Shown here one piece after another: positions 13,191 through 18,651 of a stretch of DNA of 18,651 nucleotides. The translations under genes and the position numbers were made by a program. The DNA is from Bacteroidales bacterium UBA5342. Its GTDB lineage: Bacteria > Bacteroidota > Bacteroidia > Bacteroidales > UBA5342. Below the pieces are notes generated by a model that had not been told where the DNA came from, ran no database searches, and was given only the letters and a program-made list of their open reading frames with translations. Where the stretch lies: contig DHQI01000105.1 in the NCBI GenBank assembly GCA_002408065.1, forward strand, positions 30,952 to 49,602. Direction: 5' to 3'. The number at the start of each line of letters is the position of its first letter. Positions within the stretch are counted from its first letter, which is position 1.

Positions 13191-13206
13191 TAGCTTTGCA
13201 AAGCTA
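13191..13206. promoter_or_regulatory. Palindromic divergent -7 box TAGCTTTGCAAAGCTA
   Basis: This is a perfect 16-bp palindrome whose two halves are each TAGCTTTG, matching TAnnTTTG on both strands. The minus-strand half (13199-13206) fits the barrel gene, 27 bases before the ATG at 13172, with a TTTA about 20 bases further upstream. The plus-strand half (13191-13198) points towards gcvT, about 110 bases away. It could be two promoters or a repressor site. Confidence 0.5.
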
Positions 13207-13277
13207 AGCAAATTAGAGACCATTTATAAACTCATTTTATAAGTTTGCCAAGGATGACAACGTGAAAGAAATTTATA

Positions 13278-13285
13278 TACATTTG
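13278..13285 (+). promoter_or_regulatory. Putative -7 promoter box of gcvT
   Basis: TACATTTG fits TAnnTTTG and ends 21 bases before the gcvT ATG. The nearest TTTG (13244-13247) is 30 bases upstream, farther than the usual spacing. Confidence 0.5.
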
Positions 13286-13306
13286 CAAGTCACAAAATTT
13301 TAAAAT

Positions 13307-14392
13307 ATGATGAAGACGACTCCGTTTACAAAAATACATGAGGACTTAGGTGCTAAAATGCACGAGTTTGCCGGTTACAATATGCCTATAGAGTATAGTG
13401 GAATCAACGACGAACATATAACTGTTCGCGAAGGTGTGGGGGTCTTCGACGTATCGCATATGGGCGAGTTTTGGGTGAAGGGTGAGAATGCTCTGAAATT
13501 TCTTCAGCGTGTGACCACTAACGATGTCTCAGCCCTTACTGTGGGTAAAGCGCAGTATACGTGTTTCCCTAACGGAAAAGGTGGCATAGTGGACGATCTC
13601 TTGGTTTACAAATATGAAGAAGAAAAATATCTCTTAGTGGTAAATGCCGCTAATATTGAGAAAGACTGGCAATGGTGCCTGGAAAATAATGTGGTGAATG
13701 CTATACTGGAAAATGCCTCGGATAATATGGCGCAGTTGGCTATTCAAGGCCCTAAAGCAGTTGAGGTGCTACAGAAATTGACCGATGTTGATCTGAGTGC
13801 TGTGCCTTACTATTCATTTACTGTCGGGGCTTTTGCCGGCGTAGACGAAGTGATTATCTCAAACACTGGTTATACCGGGTCGGGAGGTTTTGAATTGTAC
13901 ATGTATCCCGAGGATGGCGTCAGAATATGGGAAGCTATTTTCGAAGCCGGTGCTGAATTTGGTATTAAGCCTATTGGTCTTGGAGCACGTGACACCTTGC
14001 GTTTAGAAAAAGGTTTTTGCCTTTATGGCAATGATATAGATGATACCACTTCTCCTATTGAAGCCGGTTTGGGATGGATTACGAAATTTACTGAAGGTAA
14101 AAACTTTATTGACCGACAAAAGATAGAAACCACCAAAAGTAATGGGCCTAAGAAACGTCTGCGTGGTTTTAAAATGGTAGATCGTGGTATTCCTCGTCAT
14201 GGTTATGAAATAGTAGATGGAGAAGGTAAAAAGATAGGAACCGTTACCTCTGGTACTATGTCACCAATGCTGAAACAAGGCATTGGAATGGGGTATATCA
14301 AAGCTGAAAATGCGACCTTGGGTTCCGAAATTTTTATCAAAGTGCGCAAGCGCCAGTTAAAAGCTGAGGTAGTGAAGATGCCCTTTGTTTAG
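13307..14392 (+). CDS. gcvT: Aminomethyltransferase, glycine cleavage T protein
   Basis: This is the T protein of the glycine cleavage system. It takes the aminomethyl group from the lipoyl arm of H protein, releases ammonia and transfers the one-carbon unit to tetrahydrofolate, giving 5,10-methylene-THF. It has 361 residues, the normal family length. The folate-binding GCV_T domain (about 7-260) shows FAGYNMPIEYSG, VFDVSHMGEF, GKAQYTCFPNGKGGIVDDLLVY with the conserved acidic pair (catalytic Asp region near 93), and GYTGSGGFELY. The C-terminal barrel domain (about 280-360) has VTSGTMSPMLKQGIGMGY. Two adjacent Met codons open the gene. The partners gcvH and gcvP are not next to it here. A rho-independent terminator follows about 55 bases after the stop. 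Confidence 0.96.
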   Translation: MMKTTPFTKIHEDLGAKMHEFAGYNMPIEYSGINDEHITVREGVGVFDVSHMGEFWVKGENALKFLQRVTTNDVSALTVGKAQYTCFPNGKGGIVDDLLVYKYEEEKYLLVVNAANIEKDWQWCLENNVVNAILENASDNMAQLAIQGPKAVEVLQKLTDVDLSAVPYYSFTVGAFAGVDEVIISNTGYTGSGGFELYMYPEDGVRIWEAIFEAGAEFGIKPIGLGARDTLRLEKGFCLYGNDIDDTTSPIEAGLGWITKFTEGKNFIDRQKIETTKSNGPKKRLRGFKMVDRGIPRHGYEIVDGEGKKIGTVTSGTMSPMLKQGIGMGYIKAENATLGSEIFIKVRKRQLKAEVVKMPFV

Positions 14393-14445
14393 GAGTTTCA
14401 GGGGGCATTGTGTTATCTCTCAGATATAAAGGGTGATAAGTAAGG

Positions 14446-14472
14446 AAGGGTGACTGAAAAGTTGCCTTTTTT
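14446..14472 (+). terminator. Rho-independent terminator of gcvT
   Basis: AAGG (14446-14449) and TGACT (14451-14455), with G14450 bulged, pair with AGTTG (14460-14464) and CCTT (14465-14468) around a GAAA tetraloop, with two G-T wobbles. A T-run (14467-14472) follows. It lies between the convergent gcvT and MBG-protein genes. Confidence 0.65.
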
Positions 14473-14496
14473 GATATATGGCCCATCGATTTCTCT

Positions 14497-17400
14497 CTAA
14501 TTACCAGGCCTGGAAAAAACTGAATTTTCCACCACAAAGAGTTCTTTTGCATCTCTTATTTCGAGTACATAAGCGCCATCCGGCACATTGATGTTTACTG
14601 TGAAATCGTACCCGTCTACGGCAATTTGCTGCATTAGATTTCCTGTCATATCGTAGATGTAAGCATAGTCAGTTACGTGATGCGACATTTCCACCTTAAA
14701 CTCTCCGGCATTAGGATTCGGATATATAAAAGCGACCACGAAGTCTTTGAGGTACTTGCTTTCTACCGATATGGCTACCGTGTCAGTATTCCAGCAGTTA
14801 TTGCTATTCTGTACGCGTACCCATATATCACCACGATAATTGCCCTGAACGTGTATGTAGCGTGTGGTGTCTCCTGTGCTCCATAAGTATGAGACCCCCT
14901 CACCAGCATCAAAATCATATTCGCATATCCCACAAAATTCCAGATTATCGCCTAAAGCAGGTCCCGGTATCTCCAGTATTTCTATCTCCTGTGGTGCTAT
15001 CGTGATGAGGTAGTTGTCGTTGACTACGCGTTGATGTTCATTTTTAATGGTGCTTTCACCACCTTCGATATGATATTTTAAACCATAGCTGAGGCTGTCA
15101 TCTTTTTCAATGCTAATGTCTAGTTGTTGTGCACTGAGTTCGTCATTTGGCGCTAAATTATCAGCTTTAAAATCGGTAATGTTGACCGGATCATTTTCGC
15201 AAAGTTTTTCAGGCCCCATGTAGGTGATGTTAGTATGACGGGGGAGTATACGTGCCTGAGCACTCTTATAGTTTATATTATAATTGTTGTCGCTGGCATT
15301 ACCGATGTCGATGGTGTAATAACCGACGTCAAATTTGGAATCAATGGCTGTCATAAGAACGGCTGCTTGGTCGATAACACTCTGATTCTCGTTGTTGACA
15401 AAACCGCTGTAAGTGTATTGCATAGCAGGTAATGAATCACCGTATATATATTGGAAATCTTCAAGCTGTACACTCAGCTCGGCCTTGTGGATATTCGCCT
15501 GCAATGGTGTGTTAAGTTCCAATTCGTAGTTGTCTTTATCACTTCCTACCGTTGTTATGTCACTTAGTATAACGCTCAAATTGTTACCTGCACCTGCCTG
15601 GCTGAAGTTTGCTTTGGTGTAAGTCATCGTAATATCATCTCCGGCAATGGTGCGTAATAGTCCTGTGGTATCTATCTTTGCTATGGTATTACCATCATAG
15701 ACTTTATCTTTTGCATTTCCAAACCAGGAGATGCTACGTGGCCTTATGTCAGCGTACAATTCCGGCAACGTGATGCTGTAGTTTTTCAAGTCTACCCCTG
15801 TAAACCTTGTTTTAATTGGTGTCACTGTTTTCGACTCAGCGGCATTTTTGTCAGAGAATAAGGCTGAAATATACTGTTGGTCGTCTTTGCTTTCTATGGC
15901 AGAGGAATCAGAATCGAGCAATACGCTATCCCCGGTGATGAGGCCCTTGAACTTGTTGAATTTGATAATAGCTTCACTGTTGCCATCATATTCTTTGCTT
16001 ATCGCCGTCCAATCTGCCTCTATAGGTTTTGGGGTATATACGATGTAGTCAGGATTGAAACTAATGGCATAATTAATACTCACATCAGATGTGCCCGTCT
16101 CGTCTTTTACAGTGATTTTACCAGGCAGTATATTGTGTCGCCCTACATTAAGGTGTCCGCTGCTGCTGCGGTCATTCCCAAAATCTATTTCGCCCAAGTA
16201 TATACTGTCGTTGTTTACCATTTGCCCGGTATCTACGGTATAGTCATTACGGTCTGCTTCGGTGCCATACATCAGGGTGTCTTTGGCCAGAAAGTTAATG
16301 TTTATCCGCACTTTATTGATGGTTAAGTCAGCGGGGTCAAAATGATAGTGATAATTATTATCATTTCCCCCCGAAAGACCAATAGCGTTAGTGTATGTGC
16401 CTACAAAAGTTTTGGGCGTAAGTAGGCAATTGATTTCTGGTAGTTGATCTAAAACAGTAATGTTTTCTCCGGCAACAAAATTGTCTATTTCGTAATAAAA
16501 GACGGGGTTTTCACTACCATAAAAGCGCATGGTGTCTTTTACGGTGAAATAGAGTTCTGCTTTATGTATTGTTGCTGAATCTCCGGCATAAGGCATCAGC
16601 ATGTAATTATCAACCTCAGGACCTGATATTTGCCAAGCATCCGGGACGAAGGAATAAGATCCGGCATTGTGAGAGGCAAATTTTAAGGCAAAATCCAAAC
16701 GGATACTATCTTCAAAAATAGTATCACCCGTGTAGGCATATACAGTACTAGCTAGTGTGTCTGTTCCATCATAATATTTGTCTTGTATGCTATCCACCTG
16801 ATAATTCAGAATGCGTGGGGTAATGTCGGCAGCAAGTATCTGCATGGGATTAATGATGTAATTGGAAGAATCGACACCCAGAAGTGGTATGGAGCTGGTA
16901 TAAACATTAATATTTTTATTCACATTTTCCTGTTCAAAATGTCCCCAGCTATCTTTGTTCACAAAAACGTCGTCGCCCTTTATTATACTGTCAATTTCGG
17001 CATTGCTTACCAGTGCTTTTATGGTGTTGTCGTAAACCTTGTTTTGAGGATCTCCTGAAATGGAAACGATCTTTTTATTGACCCATAAAGATTGGGGGAT
17101 AAAATTGTAGAGGTAGTTGTGGGTCATCGTATCCTGAGCTGTATTCAGAATGTAGGCTTTGCCAATCTCCAGATCGTGATTACCGGCTATCAGATGCCCA
17201 CTGCTGCTGGTGTCGTTGCCAAAACTCAAATGTCCTACATAGAATGAATCACGATTGGCCAAGTCAGAATCTACAGCATTATACTTAAGTTTTTCTTCCG
17301 CTTTTATTTTTTGCCCGTAGGTAATAGTGTCTATGCCATAGTAATGTATGGTCAGTATTCTTGGGTTTATACGTAAGATACCATCGGTATAGCTGATGGC

Positions 17401-18651
17401 ATAATTGTTTGAGCTAAAACCATAAGGCTCTATTGTGTAGTATCCGGTATCTAAGGCATTTTGAGAAGAGCCCGAGTAGTAAAGGTTTCCGTTCAAATTG
17501 CTTGTGTCTTCTCCGGCCACGAAGCCTTCACAAATGATGTTTTTTCCTCCGGAAAAAAGATATCCATCATAAGTTTTGGTGCTATCTGTAGCTTTGATAT
17601 TTAGATCTTTTGGGCTAATGTTGGCGCTGTCACCTAAATATGGGAGTAGCAGATAATTGGTGCTTTCTTTTCCGCTGATAACCCATTGTTTCGTGATGAT
17701 GTCCCAGTTGGTTCCGGCATTTTTGTTTTCGAATGCCAGTTCGTAGCTAAAAAGGATACTGTCGGCATAAATTGTATCGTGTGTAAGGGTCTTAGTAATA
17801 TGGGGAATGGCATCAGTGCCATTGTAAATCTTGTCACTAACAGTGTCGATAAAGTATTGAATTGGTCTTTTGAATATGCTGGCTTGTAGGGTTGTGGGAG
17901 CAATGAAATTATAATTGCCGGTGTCTGTTCCCCAAATGTACATAGAGTCCGGTATCACCTCGACATTGTTTGCAGCATCGTCGTTAGCAAATAAGCCTGA
18001 TGAGCTGTTCATAAGTAGGATGCTATCGCCGGCAATCAAACCATGAAGAGTAACATTTTTGATTTTAGCTAGGGGACTTTTGTCGTAGGTTTTATCCTCA
18101 GCCTGTGCGCTAACAGAGAGTGTTTTAGGGACTATGTGGAAATCGATTTCTTTTGTTTCAAAAATGTAATTGTGGGTAACGGTGTCTTTATTGCCATTCA
18201 GAATATAGGCTTCACCGGTTTCTATTTGATGTTTCCCTACTGTTAGGTTTCCACTAGTGCTGGTGTCATTGTCAAATGTAATGTGGCCATATTTAAAGGT
18301 GTCTGCTGAGGCCATATTGTTTATGGTAGGCGTATAGTCAGACAGTTGTATATGATCTCCATAAGTGATGGTATCTTTTCCTGAATAGTGGAGCGTAAGG
18401 GTACGTTGCTTTATCCTTAAAGAATCAGAAACGTAGTTAATAATGTAGTTGTTGGCGGTATAACCTGCGGGTCTTATCTCATAATATCCTGTATCTGTAG
18501 CCCATTGAGAAGAACCAATATAATCCAGGCTCCCGCTCAAGTCGGCAGTGTCTTCCCCCCAAACAAACCCCGAATACGAGATCCCACTGCCGCCAAGGAA
18601 AGGCACGCCGTCGTAGATCTTTGTGGTACCGTAAGCTGTAATCGTCAGATT
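14497..18651 (-). CDS. Giant MBG/YDG-repeat surface protein with T9SS sorting domain (partial)
   Basis: Only the C-terminal 1384 residues are visible. The frame stays open to the last base of the window (the edge reads NLTITAYGTTKIYDG), so the real start lies outside and the internal GTG at 18606 is not it. Thirteen to fourteen beta-rich modules of about 80-95 residues follow each other. MBG_2-like modules show a YGD/YDG opening, GFVxGED, and GYYTI...NNYxI; YDG-like modules show DKVYDGN and NAGxN. They repeat in a fixed four-module order. After them comes a cysteine-containing Ig/PKD-like domain (about 14765-14965; YLWSTGDTTRYI, NNCWNTDTVAISV). A T9SS type A sorting domain ends the protein (about 14500-14735) with YPNPNAG and PDGAYVLEI. 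Expected fate is Sec export, outer-membrane passage by T9SS and surface anchoring or release. An adhesin or stalk role is inference. Confidence 0.88.
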   Translation of the reverse strand, partial: NLTITAYGTTKIYDGVPFLGGSGISYSGFVWGEDTADLSGSLDYIGSSQWATDTGYYEIRPAGYTANNYIINYVSDSLRIKQRTLTLHYSGKDTITYGDHIQLSDYTPTINNMASADTFKYGHITFDNDTSTSGNLTVGKHQIETGEAYILNGNKDTVTHNYIFETKEIDFHIVPKTLSVSAQAEDKTYDKSPLAKIKNVTLHGLIAGDSILLMNSSSGLFANDDAANNVEVIPDSMYIWGTDTGNYNFIAPTTLQASIFKRPIQYFIDTVSDKIYNGTDAIPHITKTLTHDTIYADSILFSYELAFENKNAGTNWDIITKQWVISGKESTNYLLLPYLGDSANISPKDLNIKATDSTKTYDGYLFSGGKNIICEGFVAGEDTSNLNGNLYYSGSSQNALDTGYYTIEPYGFSSNNYAISYTDGILRINPRILTIHYYGIDTITYGQKIKAEEKLKYNAVDSDLANRDSFYVGHLSFGNDTSSSGHLIAGNHDLEIGKAYILNTAQDTMTHNYLYNFIPQSLWVNKKIVSISGDPQNKVYDNTIKALVSNAEIDSIIKGDDVFVNKDSWGHFEQENVNKNINVYTSSIPLLGVDSSNYIINPMQILAADITPRILNYQVDSIQDKYYDGTDTLASTVYAYTGDTIFEDSIRLDFALKFASHNAGSYSFVPDAWQISGPEVDNYMLMPYAGDSATIHKAELYFTVKDTMRFYGSENPVFYYEIDNFVAGENITVLDQLPEINCLLTPKTFVGTYTNAIGLSGGNDNNYHYHFDPADLTINKVRININFLAKDTLMYGTEADRNDYTVDTGQMVNNDSIYLGEIDFGNDRSSSGHLNVGRHNILPGKITVKDETGTSDVSINYAISFNPDYIVYTPKPIEADWTAISKEYDGNSEAIIKFNKFKGLITGDSVLLDSDSSAIESKDDQQYISALFSDKNAAESKTVTPIKTRFTGVDLKNYSITLPELYADIRPRSISWFGNAKDKVYDGNTIAKIDTTGLLRTIAGDDITMTYTKANFSQAGAGNNLSVILSDITTVGSDKDNYELELNTPLQANIHKAELSVQLEDFQYIYGDSLPAMQYTYSGFVNNENQSVIDQAAVLMTAIDSKFDVGYYTIDIGNASDNNYNINYKSAQARILPRHTNITYMGPEKLCENDPVNITDFKADNLAPNDELSAQQLDISIEKDDSLSYGLKYHIEGGESTIKNEHQRVVNDNYLITIAPQEIEILEIPGPALGDNLEFCGICEYDFDAGEGVSYLWSTGDTTRYIHVQGNYRGDIWVRVQNSNNCWNTDTVAISVESKYLKDFVVAFIYPNPNAGEFKVEMSHHVTDYAYIYDMTGNLMQQIAVDGYDFTVNINVPDGAYVLEIRDAKELFVVENSVFSRPGN
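14990..18651 (-). repeat. Four-module tandem super-repeat, about 1050 bp period
   Basis: Equivalent codons of the A-type module start at 18651, 17601, 16551 and 15474 (minus strand), giving periods of 1050, 1050 and 1077 bp. Each period holds four modules. A is MBG-like (GFVAGEDTSNLNG type). B carries the FGNDTSSSGHL, then GKAYIL, signature. C has a Y-D-N/K/G opening and an IKGDD/IAGDS core. D has DKIYNGTD, NAG and NYLLLPYLGDSA. Three full copies and a fourth A-B pair are visible; the fourth is cut short by the Ig-like domain. The third copy has a longer C module, explaining the 27 extra bases. DNA identity between copies is low, so this is old duplication, not a recent expansion. Confidence 0.75.

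Noticed and set aside
15877..16326. 149-codon open frame opposite the MBG protein gene
   Set aside because: It is antisense to well-conserved repeat modules; it is explained by the repeat codon composition of the true gene.
14497..18606. MBG gene starting at the GTG at 18606
   Set aside because: The frame continues to the window edge with a clear MBG motif (AYGTTKIYDG) before that GTG, and there is no signal peptide after it.
1..18651. CRISPR array, tRNA, rRNA, or a complete IS element
   Set aside because: I saw no regularly spaced identical short repeats, no cloverleaf-like sequence with conserved arms, no rRNA motifs and no transposase gene. The regular repeats at 14990-18651 are protein-coding.

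Overview
The window reads as a chromosomal segment of an AT-rich Bacteroidota, probably a Bacteroidales/Marinilabiliales-type marine or anaerobic member. The evidence is: TAnnTTTG-type -7 promoter boxes and almost no Shine-Dalgarno sequences before the genes; a type IX secretion (T9SS) C-terminal sorting domain on a giant MBG/YDG-repeat surface protein; a carboxypeptidase-regulatory-like domain fused to an outer-membrane barrel; an M64 peptidase; a DUF2490 outer-membrane protein; and an AAA/DUF4143 ATPase. No rRNA, tRNA, CRISPR array, prophage, complete insertion sequence or recognisable defence island was found.

Layout. 1-206 carries a REP-like hairpin repeat and no convincing gene. 207-1502 (+) is an AAA_14/DUF4143 ATPase, followed by about 500 bp of non-coding DNA with more hairpin repeats; one of these is an inverted copy of the first repeat, so the ATPase is bracketed. 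2019-2957 (-) is a DUF898/YjgN-like membrane protein. 3258-5408 (-) is ribonuclease R. 5640-8207 (+) is a soluble three-PAS hybrid histidine kinase; a strong bidirectional terminator separates it from 8310-9281 (-), a ROK-family sugar kinase. 9586-10272 (+) is a DUF2490 protein, followed by 10306-10767 (+), cytidine deaminase. 10787-12058 (-) is a secreted M64 metallopeptidase and 12222-13172 (-) is a carboxypeptidase-regulatory-like/outer-membrane barrel protein. 13307-14392 (+) is aminomethyltransferase GcvT of the glycine cleavage system. 14497 to the window end (-) is the C-terminal 1384 residues of a giant repeat protein with a T9SS sorting domain; its start lies outside the window.

How the genes fit together. 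Most genes look like single-gene transcription units: strands alternate, most starts have their own TAnnTTTG box, and rho-independent terminators sit at 1965-1994, 8235-8271 and 14446-14472. There is no obvious shared pathway. The mixture is housekeeping (rnr, ROK kinase, cdd, gcvT), sensing (hybrid kinase) and cell-envelope or secreted proteins (DUF898, DUF2490, M64, barrel protein, MBG protein). Promoter positions correct several starts: the longest open frames of the ROK kinase, DUF2490 and barrel genes begin inside or upstream of their own -7 boxes, so I moved those starts to internal ATGs.

Most interesting signals: the roughly 1050-bp four-module super-repeat inside the giant surface protein, whose spacing is exactly conserved between the first visible copies although the DNA has diverged; the inverted pair of REP-like hairpins around the ATPase, where the hairpin is flipped relative to a conserved 13-bp flank; and several perfect palindromes that overlap promoters.
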